A DNA stretch of 64,000 nucleotides from Hyphomonas sp. CY54-11-8 (GTDB taxonomy: Bacteria > Pseudomonadota > Alphaproteobacteria > Caulobacterales > Hyphomonadaceae), in assembly GCF_000682735.1 (NCBI RefSeq), contig NZ_AWFD01000006.1, forward strand, positions 51,902 through 115,901, written 5' to 3'. The notes under the pieces were generated by a model. That model was not told the DNA's origin, ran no database searches, and saw only the letters and a program-made list of their open reading frames with translations. A program made the translations under genes and the position numbers. Positions 17,705-27,386 of the stretch are shown piece after piece; position 1 is the first letter of the stretch; the number at the start of each line of letters is the position of its first letter.

Positions 17705-18520
17705 TTAGCGAGCCACCAAAGGCGCGTAACCGAGATGCATTCCAGCATCCACAAGCAGCGTTTCGCCGGTCACATGCCGACTCGCATCCGTGCAGAAGAA
17801 AACGGCCGAATCTGCAATATCATCGGGGCCACTGGCCACATTGAGCGGGACTGACGCGGCGACACCCGCCTCCATTTTCCGGTACTGTTCCTCACCCATC
17901 TGATCCTTGAACCAGCGCGTGCCGATGAATCCCGGACAGATTGCGTTAACCCTGATCGCCGGGGCGAGTGCCCGGGCCAAAGACAGCGTCATCGTGTTGA
18001 AAGCGCCTTTGGAGGCAGCATAGGCGACCGAAGAGCCGACCCCGGTGACGCCTGCAATGGAGGACACGTTCAGCACTGCGGCCGCCCGGCCCGTTTCCTC
18101 ATGGCATTTCACCAGAAGCGACTTGCAGGCCTGCATCATCAGGAAAGGGCCTGCGACGTTGACGGCGTAGATGTCCAGAAAATCCTGCCGGGAGAGGGCA
18201 TCAAGGTCCGCATGATCGCGGGCGTGACGGGTGATTCCCGCATTATTGACCAGAATATCCAGCCGGCCCCAGGTGCTGGCGGCATCCGCAAGGGCCTTGC
18301 AGCCTTCTTCGGTGGAGACATCCGCCTGCACCAGCCGGGCCTGCGCGCCGGCAGCCTGGCAATCGGAAACAGTCTGTTCGGCATCGGTGACGGACTTGGT
18401 GCAGTTGATGATCACATCGGCACCGCGCTCGGCCAGCCGCAGGGCAATCGAACGTCCAAGCCCGGTGGCCGACCCTGTGACGATCGCCTTGCGCCCTGCG
18501 AGATCCTTGCTGTCTGCCAT
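17705..18520 (-). CDS. SDR-family oxidoreductase
   Basis: A 271-residue short-chain dehydrogenase/reductase with a Rossmann fold. The cofactor motif is TGSATGLGRSIA, near residues 15-26. NNAG is followed by a catalytic Ser in NVSSIAG and YAASK for Tyr and Lys, and the C-terminal ICPGF segment is normal. Substrate cannot be told from sequence; 3-oxoacyl-ACP reductase-like or xenobiotic alcohol dehydrogenases are both possible. The frame extends to 18595, but the ATG at 18520 (MADSKDLAGRKAIVTG) is preceded by ggagg and gives a normal SDR start. Confidence 0.9.
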   Translation of the reverse strand: MADSKDLAGRKAIVTGSATGLGRSIALRLAERGADVIINCTKSVTDAEQTVSDCQAAGAQARLVQADVSTEEGCKALADAASTWGRLDILVNNAGITRHARDHADLDALSRQDFLDIYAVNVAGPFLMMQACKSLLVKCHEETGRAAAVLNVSSIAGVTGVGSSVAYAASKGAFNTMTLSLARALAPAIRVNAICPGFIGTRWFKDQMGEEQYRKMEAGVAASVPLNVASGPDDIADSAVFFCTDASRHVTGETLLVDAGMHLGYAPLVAR

Positions 18521-18649
18521 GTCCGGCCTCCCTGCCTGTTTTAGTGTGTCTTCTGCTGTGACTGCGCTTGTGGCGGCAGATTTTCGCTCCGTCAACGAAA
18601 GCTAAATGGCTGTTGGGTAAACAGGCGTGTAATTATGGAGGCTCAGGAC

Positions 18650-19111
18650 ATGATCCTGTTCCAGAATCTGGCTGTGGCGACAGTCATGGTCGCTATCACG
18701 TTCTCGATTCACTTTGCCGGGCTGGTCGGCCTGACAGCCCTGTTGCGCCAGCGGGGGCGGGAATTCCGGCGCCGGACGTCGAAAATGGGCGAAACCCTGG
18801 GCCAGGGGATTGGTATCCTGATCGTCGTGTTCAGCCTGTTTGCGCTGCATTCGTTGCAGATCTGGCTCTATGCCTTCGCCTATCTTTTCCTGGGTGAACT
18901 GCACCAGATCGAAACGGCGGTCTATTTCTCCACCTCGACCTTCACCACCGTCGGCTTTGGCGACGTGATCCTGTCGCACAAATGGCGGATGCTGGGCGTG
19001 GCGGAATCCATGAACGGCTTCCTGCTGATCAGCTGGTCGACCGCCTTCCTTGTCTCCCTGACAGCCCGCGTGCGGGCATTCGAAGCCAAGATCGAGGGTC
19101 TGGACGACTAG
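18650..19111 (+). CDS. Two-transmembrane potassium channel (Ion_trans_2)
   Basis: A 153-residue small K+ channel subunit, expected to assemble as a tetramer in the inner membrane. Hydrophobic helices lie at the N-terminus (about residues 3-30) and near residues 55-80. The pore loop STFTTVGFGDVIL at about residue 105 carries the selectivity filter TVGFGD, and a final transmembrane helix follows. There is no cytoplasmic RCK domain. An in-frame ATG exists at 18635, but the ggagg inside the first codons is ideally spaced for ATG 18650. The end overlaps the convergent neighbour by 4 bases. Confidence 0.88.
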   Translation: MILFQNLAVATVMVAITFSIHFAGLVGLTALLRQRGREFRRRTSKMGETLGQGIGILIVVFSLFALHSLQIWLYAFAYLFLGELHQIETAVYFSTSTFTTVGFGDVILSHKWRMLGVAESMNGFLLISWSTAFLVSLTARVRAFEAKIEGLDD

Positions 19112-20076
19112 GTGTTCGCTGGCAGTTTCATCAGCTTCGCTGCGCCGACCGCCAGGCCCACAAGGACAATCCCGCCAACCAGCAGCGTCCACGGGTGGGC
19201 GCCGAACGTTTCGAAATACTGCGTATAAGCGTGGATCGCGAGGAAAACGGTCGATGTCACCGACAGGAAACCGCCATTCCGGCTGCGCGCCATAATCGCG
19301 ACCAGCAGGACGGGCCAACCGATGGAAAACACGGCTTCAGGCACATGTGTGGTGGCCGCGCGCCAGGTTTCCCAGTCGGTCTCATCGGAATAACGGTAGG
19401 CCGGGCCGAGGTCGTCGCCCCAGAGCGAACCGACCCAGAAGGCGAAATTGACAAGGAAGAAGGCTGTGCGGGCAGCGACGCTGGCCAGATTCTTCCAGGT
19501 TTCGGCGATCCGGCTGCGCAGCGCGTAGAGACCAGCCGTCAACGCGCCGAACACGGCGATTGTCATGATCGGCTCTTCGACGAACAGGCCGTAACAGGCA
19601 TGCCAGTAGCCGGTACCGGTGCCGAAGACGGCGCCGAAGGCCAGGACGGACAGGACCATAAGGAACGCCGAACGGAACCAGACGGCCCCGGCGCCCAGCA
19701 ACATGGTGATGAGCAGGGCCGGCATTGTTGTGTCGGGGGCGTCTTCATATTGCCAGCCGATCCAGCCGGCGAGGCCCAGAACCCCCATCAGCGCCAGACC
19801 CGCTGATAGCACCTTCAGAGACGCGCCGGGCGCGAACCGGCGAGTGATTTCGGCTGCGGCAACGGCCACGATGGCTAGCAGCAGACCTGTCGTAGCGTCA
19901 GGCACAAGGGCAATTGTCCCCGCCGCCACGGCCAGCGCGCCCATGATCAGGGACAGGTTCACGAACAGGCCGAACCGGGAATCCGGCAAGGCGTGCGCCG
20001 CAATCAGCTGGGCCATTTCGGCATCAATCAGGCCCGCGGCCTGTAATTGCTGCGGATCAATCCGGATCGTAGCCAT
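19108..20076 (-). CDS. Polytopic membrane protein, DUF2157-like
   Basis: A 322-residue inner-membrane protein with about nine or ten predicted transmembrane helices. The short soluble N-terminus (IRIDPQQLQAAGLIDAEMAQLIAAH) looks like that of DUF2157 proteins, followed by hydrophobic helices without charged catalytic motifs. Function is unknown. A gggag site precedes the ATG. An operator-like palindrome lies immediately upstream. It converges with the K+ channel gene; whether the two are functionally related is not shown. Confidence 0.65.
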   Translation of the reverse strand: MATIRIDPQQLQAAGLIDAEMAQLIAAHALPDSRFGLFVNLSLIMGALAVAAGTIALVPDATTGLLLAIVAVAAAEITRRFAPGASLKVLSAGLALMGVLGLAGWIGWQYEDAPDTTMPALLITMLLGAGAVWFRSAFLMVLSVLAFGAVFGTGTGYWHACYGLFVEEPIMTIAVFGALTAGLYALRSRIAETWKNLASVAARTAFFLVNFAFWVGSLWGDDLGPAYRYSDETDWETWRAATTHVPEAVFSIGWPVLLVAIMARSRNGGFLSVTSTVFLAIHAYTQYFETFGAHPWTLLVGGIVLVGLAVGAAKLMKLPANT

Positions 20077-20093
20077 GGCGGCTCCCTTTTCAA

Positions 20094-20109
20094 TAGTGAG
20101 CGTTCACTA
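20094..20109. promoter_or_regulatory. Palindrome TAGTGA-N4-TCACTA, putative operator
   Basis: Perfect 6-base arms with a 4-base centre, located 18-33 bases upstream of the DUF2157-like start and about 115 bases upstream of the pccA start. The form resembles TetR-type operators, but no TetR gene is in the window, so the regulator is unknown. Confidence 0.45.
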
Positions 20110-20224
20110 ACATAAATCGCTGCAATTCTCAAGGCCTTTTGTCGCTCCGTCATGTGTGGACAAGTTCCGGTGTGCGGCGTAACTGCGGCAAGCTGTAAGT
20201 TTCAACAGGCCTGCCGGGGTAGAG

Positions 20225-22228
<2,004 letters not shown>

Positions 22229-22375
22229 ATCGGGGGCGAATTAACCTCCCAATAATCAAATTGCCGCGCTATCCTGCCGCAGGGATGCCCGGGCTGGCCT
22301 AGATTGCCGCCCGGCAAGTCCTGCGAGGGGAGGGCAGATTTCCCCTGTATCTAAAGATCATATCGGGGACCGGCA

Positions 22376-22909
22376 ATGGAACTTCTTTTCAGTCCGAATG
22401 GACGCATCGACCAGCCCACCTATTGGCGGGCCGTCCTGATCCTGTTCGGCATCAGCGCGGTGCTGACGGTCGTTTCGGCCTATGTGTCGCCGTTCCTGGG
22501 CTTTGCGAGCATCATCTTCATCTGGCCGTGGATCGCCGTACACGTGAAACGCTTCCACGATGCCGGCAAGACCGGCTGGCTGACACTGGCCATGATCGTG
22601 CTCGGCATCGTCGTTTCCGCCGTCGCCAGTTTTATCCTGCCGGGCCTGTTCGGCGTGGATGTCGCCTCCATGCAGCGCGAGATGGAAGAGAACATGGAGG
22701 ATTATCTCTCCTCCAATGATCCGGGTGCGGCGATGGCTTACGTCATGCAGGAATCCAAGCGGATGTCCCAGGCGCAGCTGCTGCCATCGATCCTGTCCAC
22801 CGGCATTGTAACGGGTGTGGTCGGTTTTGTGATGAGCCTGTTCAAGACCGACCCGAACGACAACCAGTACGGCCCGGGTCCGGGCGGTGCAGCCACCAGT
22901 TTCAGTTAG
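22376..22909 (+). CDS. DUF805 membrane protein (copy 1 of 4)
   Basis: A 177-residue protein with the DUF805 layout: an N-terminal FSPNGRIDQPTYWRAVLIL segment, then about four transmembrane helices and the conserved KRFHDAGKTGW motif near residue 60, which marks the family. The C-terminal KTDPNDNQYGPGP is also typical. The role of DUF805 proteins is unknown. A gggga site precedes the ATG at normal distance. It is the first of four related genes in a row on the same strand. Confidence 0.9.
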   Translation: MELLFSPNGRIDQPTYWRAVLILFGISAVLTVVSAYVSPFLGFASIIFIWPWIAVHVKRFHDAGKTGWLTLAMIVLGIVVSAVASFILPGLFGVDVASMQREMEENMEDYLSSNDPGAAMAYVMQESKRMSQAQLLPSILSTGIVTGVVGFVMSLFKTDPNDNQYGPGPGGAATSFS

Positions 22910-23010
22910 TCAGTAGAGTTCTGCCGGCCCTTGGCGGGCGGCACCGAGTCAGAATGATCAACCGTACGGGTGCTTCAGAGGGGGGGCCCGGCAACACAAG
23001 GAGACCTGAA

Positions 23011-23460
23011 ATGGTCAGCTTTCCCGACGCAGTAAAAATGTTCTTTGCACGTTATGTCGACTTCCAGGGACGCTCGATGCGTTCGGAATACTGGTGGGTC
23101 TACCTGTTCAACCTCATCATCGGCATCGTCTGGGCGGTCCTGTTCTTCGGTCTGGGCGGCATCAATATGCGCACCGAGGAAGTCTCGCCGATCGGCTTCA
23201 TCCTGATCGCGCTGATCGCCATCTATGGTCTCGCCATTGTCATTCCCAGCATCGCACTCTTTGTGCGTCGCCTGCACGACATCAACCAGACTGGCTGGAT
23301 CTATCTCGGCCTTGTCGTTGCCAGCGTGATCCCGGTGGTCGGCTTTATCGCTTCCATCGCCATGATCGTCATCGCTTGTATCCCGGGCACCAAGGGCCCG
23401 AACAAGTATGGTCCGGATCCGGCGAACCCGACCGCTGGCGCTGCTGACACGTTCGTCTGA
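23011..23460 (+). CDS. DUF805 membrane protein (copy 2 of 4)
   Basis: A 149-residue protein, the most typical DUF805 member of the cluster. It shows VDFQGRSMRSEYWWVYLFN at the start, three or four transmembrane helices, VRRLHDINQTGWIYL near residue 85, and the C-terminal GTKGPNKYGPDP. The frame is open from 22954, but the ATG at 23011 follows an aaggag site at normal distance and gives the family start. A terminator hairpin follows the gene. Function is unknown; localisation is the inner membrane. Confidence 0.93.
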   Translation: MVSFPDAVKMFFARYVDFQGRSMRSEYWWVYLFNLIIGIVWAVLFFGLGGINMRTEEVSPIGFILIALIAIYGLAIVIPSIALFVRRLHDINQTGWIYLGLVVASVIPVVGFIASIAMIVIACIPGTKGPNKYGPDPANPTAGAADTFV

Positions 23461-23506
23461 TCGCGGCTTTCGCCTCGATCCCGGCCGCGGCCGGACGTAA
23501 CCTTCC

Positions 23507-23538
23507 GAGCCGGGCCCTTTCGTGGTCCGGCTCTTTAT
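23507..23538 (+). terminator. Rho-independent terminator after DUF805 copy 2
   Basis: The stem gagccgggcc/ggtccggctc has one G-T pair and a 7-base loop, followed by tttatt. It separates copies 1-2 from copies 3-4. Confidence 0.8.
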
Positions 23539-23624
23539 TGTGCGGGTTTCTCTTGCGTAAATTTATCGTTTATTGATAAGAACGCGCCAGACGACCCGAC
23601 CTGACGACAGGAGAATTACAAGTT

Positions 23625-24149
23625 ATGGACATTTCCCATGTCCTGCTGAACCCGAGAGGCCGGATCGGCTCGCGCGACTTCCTGCGTGGCCTGATCCTGC
23701 TGACGGGTGCCGGAACGGTCATCCAGGTCCTGACAGTCGTTGCCTCTATCGGTGTGGCGATCCTGCAATATCCGATGTTGTGGGCCTATTTCTGCGTTTT
23801 CGGAAAACGGCTGCACGATGCCGGACAGACGGCCTGGTTCAACCTGCTGTTCCTGTTCGGGTTCGTCGTGGCGTCATCCATCCTGAACGCGGTGCTGCTG
23901 CCGGTCCTGTCACCCGGAATGATGCCACTGATGACCCAGATCCAGGAGATCGGGCTGAAGGACGGTTTCGGCGGCATGTTGCAGGCCCAGCAGGAGCATG
24001 CCCTGCAGATCGCCCGCGGCACCGCCCTGACAACGCTCGCCAGTTTTCTGCTCACCAGCGCCGGCCTCGCCCTGGTCGGTGCCCGCCTGCCATCCGATCC
24101 GGATGCCAACGCGCACGGACCGGCAACCGGCCGCTCTGACGCCCCCTGA
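23625..24149 (+). CDS. DUF805-like membrane protein (copy 3 of 4)
   Basis: A 174-residue divergent relative: LLNPRGRIGSRDFLRGLILL at the start, the marker motif GKRLHDAGQTAWFN near residue 62, and three to four transmembrane helices. A hydrophilic insertion lies between the last helices, and the C-terminus (LPSDPDANAHGP) recalls the usual GPDP tail. The ribosome site aggag is somewhat far (11 bases) from the ATG. It is followed by copy 4 after 27 bases, so the two are likely cotranscribed. Confidence 0.82.
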   Translation: MDISHVLLNPRGRIGSRDFLRGLILLTGAGTVIQVLTVVASIGVAILQYPMLWAYFCVFGKRLHDAGQTAWFNLLFLFGFVVASSILNAVLLPVLSPGMMPLMTQIQEIGLKDGFGGMLQAQQEHALQIARGTALTTLASFLLTSAGLALVGARLPSDPDANAHGPATGRSDAP

Positions 24150-24176
24150 CTCCCCGCGCAAGGAACCTGCCCACGC

Positions 24177-24950
24177 ATGAAACCCTACTATCCCGACGCG
24201 ATTGATCCGCACCGTCCCTGGATCAAGGATGCCCGTGACAACCCCCATGACATGAATTGGGGACAGGTCCTGTTCAATCCGCTCGGCTCCAGCCCGAAGC
24301 TGCATTTCACGCGCGCGTGGACCTTGATGTTTATGGGACGGCTCCTGTTGTTCATCGTGCCGGTGTTCGCCGTTTTTGTTGCGTCGCTCGCCGGGGCGAA
24401 TTTGAGTGGTCTCTGGAAGCCGGTCGAAGCCCTGGTTCTTCCGATCCCGGAACTGCTGCTGCCGTTCTTTGTGTTCACGCTAGTGACGGAGCTGACCTCC
24501 TGGGTCGCGCATGTGCGCCGCTTCAACGAGGCACATAAATCCCCGATCTGGGCGATGATCGTCCTGCTGCCCCTGATGCTCGGTCTGGTAGGCTTCTATC
24601 TGGGTGCTCAGGGCGGCATCAAGAAGTACGAGGAAATGCATGCACCGAAGCCTGCCGTGACGGCTGAAGCCCCTGCCAGGGAAAGCGCCGCGGCTGCGAA
24701 TACCGAGGCGAAGCCACAACAGCAGCAACAGCGCCGCCGGCCTGGTCCGCCGCCAAGCGAGCGGGACATGGCGGCCAGCAGCGGGTTCGGCTTTGCCACG
24801 ATGCTCTGGGTGCCTACCTCTTTCCTTGTGATGTTGTGGTCGCTGCTCTATGTCGCCCGCATTCCGAATGGAGGCGTCGGCCGGTTCCGGACCGGCAGCG
24901 ACATCGCACAGGGTGAGGAAGAGCTACCGCCGGCTTACGCGGCGGGCTGA
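24177..24950 (+). CDS. DUF805-like membrane protein with extended disordered loop (copy 4 of 4)
   Basis: A 257-residue membrane protein, the most divergent of the four. The region [23 protein letters not shown] recalls the DUF805 N-terminus, and [19 protein letters not shown] near residue 120 occupies the place of the RLHD..tGW motif. Three transmembrane helices precede a cytoplasmic or periplasmic linker of about 60 residues rich in Ala, Glu, Gln and Arg, with a short Gln run. A last transmembrane helix and an acidic tail end the protein. Assignment to DUF805 is by similarity of layout and context, less certain than for copies 1-3. Confidence 0.65.
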   Translation: MKPYYPDAIDPHRPWIKDARDNPHDMNWGQVLFNPLGSSPKLHFTRAWTLMFMGRLLLFIVPVFAVFVASLAGANLSGLWKPVEALVLPIPELLLPFFVFTLVTELTSWVAHVRRFNEAHKSPIWAMIVLLPLMLGLVGFYLGAQGGIKKYEEMHAPKPAVTAEAPARESAAAANTEAKPQQQQQRRRPGPPPSERDMAASSGFGFATMLWVPTSFLVMLWSLLYVARIPNGGVGRFRTGSDIAQGEEELPPAYAAG

Positions 24951-25633
24951 AGCGGGCAGGGCACCGGCACGAGCTGGCTGCCGAACACCGTCTCGAACGC
25001 GTCGCGCAGGGCGATGTCGGCGTCCGCCATCGCGGCCGGGATGCCGAGGTCGGCGAGACTCGTCACGCCATAGCGCGGATCGGCGATGCCGCAGGGCGTG
25101 ATGCCGGTGAAGTGCTCAAGGTCCGGTTCCACATTCAGGCTGATGCCGTGGAAGCTGACCCAGCGCTTCAGCCGGATGCCGATGGCGGCGATCTTGTCCT
25201 CGCGCTGCGGACCGCCAGCCTGCGTCCGGTCGACCCAGACACCGATACGGCCGTCGCGGGGGCCGGCTTCGATGTTGAAACTCTGCAGCGCCGTGATGAT
25301 CCACTTTTCCAGGTTCTGGACGAAGGCGCGCACATCCTTGCCGCGTTTGCCGACATCCAGCATCACATAGGCCACCCGCTGGCCGGGGCCGTGATAGGTG
25401 TATTGCCCGCCGCGTCCGGCATCGAAAACCGGGAAGCGGGACGGATCCCGAAGGTCGTCCAGCTTCGCTGAAGTGCCCGCCGTATAAAGCGGCGGATGCT
25501 CCAGGAACCAGACAAGTTCCGGCGCACTGTCATCATGAATTGCCCGCGCCCGCGCCTCCATGAAGGCCAGTGCATCTTCGTACGGAACCGGCCGATCAGA
25601 CACGGCCCATTGGACAGGAGGAAAATTGTGCAT
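24935..25633 (-). CDS. lipB: Octanoyl-[ACP]:protein N-octanoyltransferase
   Basis: A 232-residue LipB that transfers octanoyl from ACP to lipoyl domains, the first step of lipoate synthesis in the cytoplasm. Signatures are [13 protein letters not shown], the [20 protein letters not shown] block, the Lys of [14 protein letters not shown] and the Cys of [10 protein letters not shown], which form the catalytic pair. The open frame runs on through the neighbouring tRNA gene, so the apparent longer N-terminus is not real. ATGs at 25645 and 25633 are both possible; the latter has a weak gggg site. It overlaps the end of DUF805 copy 4 convergently by 16 bases. Confidence 0.95.
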   Translation of the reverse strand: MHNFPPVQWAVSDRPVPYEDALAFMEARARAIHDDSAPELVWFLEHPPLYTAGTSAKLDDLRDPSRFPVFDAGRGGQYTYHGPGQRVAYVMLDVGKRGKDVRAFVQNLEKWIITALQSFNIEAGPRDGRIGVWVDRTQAGGPQREDKIAAIGIRLKRWVSFHGISLNVEPDLEHFTGITPCGIADPRYGVTSLADLGIPAAMADADIALRDAFETVFGSQLVPVPCPLQPAA

Positions 25634-25720
25634 CACGCCCCGCATATAGGGTGTATTCGGGGCTTCACAAAGCGGCAGGTGGGCCTTATACGGCGCCTTC
25701 GCCTCGAATGAGACAAGTGC

Positions 25721-25803
25721 GGTCGTGGCGGAATTGGTAGACGCGCAGCGTTGAGGTCGCTGTGGGGCAACCCGTGGAGGTTCGAGTCCTCTCGACCGCA
25801 CCA
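25721..25803 (+). tRNA. tRNA-Leu (anticodon GAG)
   Basis: Acceptor arms gcggtcg/cgaccgc pair fully. The D arm has the aattggtaga form, the anticodon stem cagcg/cgctg encloses the loop ttgaggt giving anticodon GAG, the variable arm is long as in leucine tRNAs, and the T arm is ggagg-TTCGAGT-cctct. Discriminator A and an encoded CCA end the gene. It is upstream of, and transcribed opposite to, lipB. Confidence 0.95.
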
Positions 25804-25865
25804 TTCATTCGCGATTGGCGCTCCGCGCCAAAAAATCGATCAAGGATCGATTTTCGCGAATGAAT
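25803..25865. repeat. Perfect three-way-junction palindrome next to tRNA-Leu
   Basis: Outer arms of 12 bases (attcattcgcga at 25803-25814 and its complement at 25854-25865) enclose two further perfect hairpins side by side: ttggcgc/gcgccaa with a 3-base loop and aaaatcgatc/gatcgatttt with a 3-base loop. Almost every base is paired. It starts at the last base of the tRNA gene. It could be a terminator or a copy of a dispersed palindromic element; no T tract follows, which favours the latter. Confidence 0.8.
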
Positions 25866-25923
25866 GAATCCATTGATGTTTCCCGCTTCACTGCGTTCCG
25901 CGATGTAACAGGCTCAAGGCTGC

Positions 25924-25966
25924 TCGATCACCCAATTCGATCCGGTGGACCAATTTGAGTGATCGA
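25924..25966. repeat. Inverted repeat tcgatcac/gtgatcga
   Basis: Perfect 8-base arms 27 bases apart, with weaker internal pairing between aattcgatcc and ggaccaatt. The flank gaatgaatc also occurs beside the preceding three-way palindrome, so the two may be parts of one composite repeat between tRNA-Leu and the TPR gene. Confidence 0.5.
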
Positions 25967-25989
25967 ATGAATCTTCGCGGTATGCTCCC

Positions 25990-26559
25990 TCACTCCACTG
26001 AAGCCACCTTGAACTGCCCGAGCGCTTCCTCGGCAGGCGCGAATCCCGGCTTGAGGGCAGCACTGGTGTAGAAGTCCCGATAGGCTTCCTCGGTCTCTTC
26101 TAGCGCCCAGTAGGCCAGCGCGCGGTTGTAGTAGGCGATGTGCTGGTTTTCCGGCGATACGGCATCGATGTCCGCCAGTGCAGCAACCGCTTCTTCCGGC
26201 CGTCCGAGCCGGATCAGCGTAGCCGCCAGGCTGACCGACACGTCGCCGCGCTTCGGGCCGAGGTCGGAGGCTTCCTTCAGGCGGGTGAGTGCGGGCTCGA
26301 AGTCGCCGAGACGCAGGCTGACGATCCCGGAATTGGCGAGCGTGGCTGTCTTGTCCGCAAGCGTCAGGGAATCGTCCTTGAGGGCGTCCTCACAGATCCG
26401 TTTCAGTTCCGGAGAGGCTGCGCCGGGGATCGCCACGCCATCGGCGCAGGCTTCGGCGGGAGCAGGTCCATTGTAATAGATGTCCGGGGCGGCAAAAGCG
26501 GGGTCGGCGGCAAAGCCGAGAGCGAGCAGGCCGGCGGTGATGTTTCGGGAGGAGAACAT
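25990..26559 (-). CDS. Secreted TPR-repeat protein
   Basis: A 189-residue periplasmic protein with a signal peptide ending at PAFAAP, about residue 24. A short Cys-containing region follows (ACADGVAIPG, then RICEDAL; the two Cys may form a disulfide). Three tetratricopeptide-like repeats from about residue 70 include GIVSLRLGDFEPALTRLKEA, AATLIRLGRPEEAVAALADI and NRALAYWALEETEEAYRDF. TPRs mediate protein contacts; no partner is evident. It is divergent from the MarR gene, and a copy of the shared operator-like motif lies about 28 bases upstream of its ATG. Confidence 0.85.
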   Translation of the reverse strand: MFSSRNITAGLLALGFAADPAFAAPDIYYNGPAPAEACADGVAIPGAASPELKRICEDALKDDSLTLADKTATLANSGIVSLRLGDFEPALTRLKEASDLGPKRGDVSVSLAATLIRLGRPEEAVAALADIDAVSPENQHIAYYNRALAYWALEETEEAYRDFYTSAALKPGFAPAEEALGQFKVASVE

Positions 26560-26586
26560 GGGGTGTGCCTTTCAGCGGCTATTTTA

Positions 26587-26597
26587 GTGTATATGCA
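26587..26597 (+). promoter_or_regulatory. Operator-like motif GTGTATATGCA, copy 1
   Basis: First of three identical 11-base copies in the TPR-marR divergent region. It lies 28-38 bases upstream of the TPR gene start, in position to overlap its promoter. It extends as tagtgtatatgcac with the same flank as copy 2. Confidence 0.65.
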
Positions 26598-26716
26598 CGA
26601 TACCGGCTGAGCCGGAGCGTGCGGTGAAAGATCCCGTCCGGCCGAGGAAAGCCGGACGGGGTGAGAGTGAGGCCGGCATACGGAGGTGTCTGAAAGGGTG
26701 ATGCCGAACCTGTAAG

Positions 26717-26732
26717 TAGTGTATATGCACTA
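26717..26732. promoter_or_regulatory. Operator-like palindrome TAGTG-TATATG-CACTA, copy 2
   Basis: Contains GTGTATATGCA and is the most symmetric copy, with perfect 5-base arms. It sits centrally between the divergent genes. MarR regulators commonly bind such AT-centred palindromes near their own promoter. Confidence 0.65.
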
Positions 26733-26809
26733 TATTGAGTTTTCCAGATATGGCCTCTAAAGCGTGACCATAGTAAAACTAGGCGTGATTGGACTTCTTT
26801 TTAAAAGAC

Positions 26810-26820
26810 TGCATATACAC
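26810..26820 (-). promoter_or_regulatory. Operator-like motif, copy 3 (inverted)
   Basis: The same 11-base core in the opposite orientation, ending 3 bases before the ATG at 26824 of marR. Binding here would directly block transcription or ribosome access, consistent with autorepression. Confidence 0.6.
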
Positions 26821-26823
26821 GGT

Positions 26824-27285
26824 ATGATGCCCGGGAAGATCGACTCAGATGAACTCCTGTCCGAAGTGACGGGGACGTGCGTGGCGGGCCGCGTGCTACG
26901 CGCAGCACGCCTGATCACCCGTCATTATGACGATGCGCTGCGCCCGACCGGGTTGACCATCACCCAGTTTGGCCTGCTGCATGTGATAGGCCGGTACGAG
27001 CCGGACTCGATTTCGCGCGTGGCCGAATTGATGAATCTGGACCGGACGTCCCTGTCCCGGAACCTGAAGCCGCTGGAAAAGGCGGGCTACGTCCACCGCG
27101 GCAATGAAGGGACGGGCCGCAAGCGCCGCGTCCTGCTTACCACGCTCGGCCTCAAGAAACTGGAGGAAGCGCGGCCCTACTGGAAGGCCGCTCAGGCAAA
27201 GATGGAGGCTGTGCTGGGCGACACCCATCTCGGTAATCTGACAGAGGCCTTGCGGGAAGTCCGCCCGGACGTGCTGTCGGCCTGA
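26824..27285 (+). CDS. MarR-family transcriptional regulator
   Basis: A 153-residue winged-helix regulator, probably dimeric. A helical N-terminus (LLSEVTGTCVAGRVLRAARLITRHYDDAL) is followed by the DNA-recognition region ISRVAELMNLDRTSLSRNLKPLEKAGYV near residues 64-91 and a wing with basic GTGRKRRVLLTT. The open frame begins at a GTG at 26764, but that start would place an operator copy inside the gene; ATG 26824 or 26827 is more likely. Neither has a clear ribosome site, so a leaderless message is possible. Likely targets are itself and the divergent TPR gene (inference from the motif copies). Confidence 0.88.
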   Translation: MMPGKIDSDELLSEVTGTCVAGRVLRAARLITRHYDDALRPTGLTITQFGLLHVIGRYEPDSISRVAELMNLDRTSLSRNLKPLEKAGYVHRGNEGTGRKRRVLLTTLGLKKLEEARPYWKAAQAKMEAVLGDTHLGNLTEALREVRPDVLSA

Positions 27286-27386
27286 CCCGAAACAAACTGT
27301 CCGCATTGGCGACGTTGCGACAGGTCTTGTCCTCTGCTGACCTGACCGGCAGATACGCCGCGAGAGATCCAGTGCAGAGGTAACCC

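Noticed and set aside
25634..25804. N-terminal extension of LipB through the tRNA gene
   Set aside because: The extra residues are the reverse complement of tRNA-Leu and its flank, not protein.
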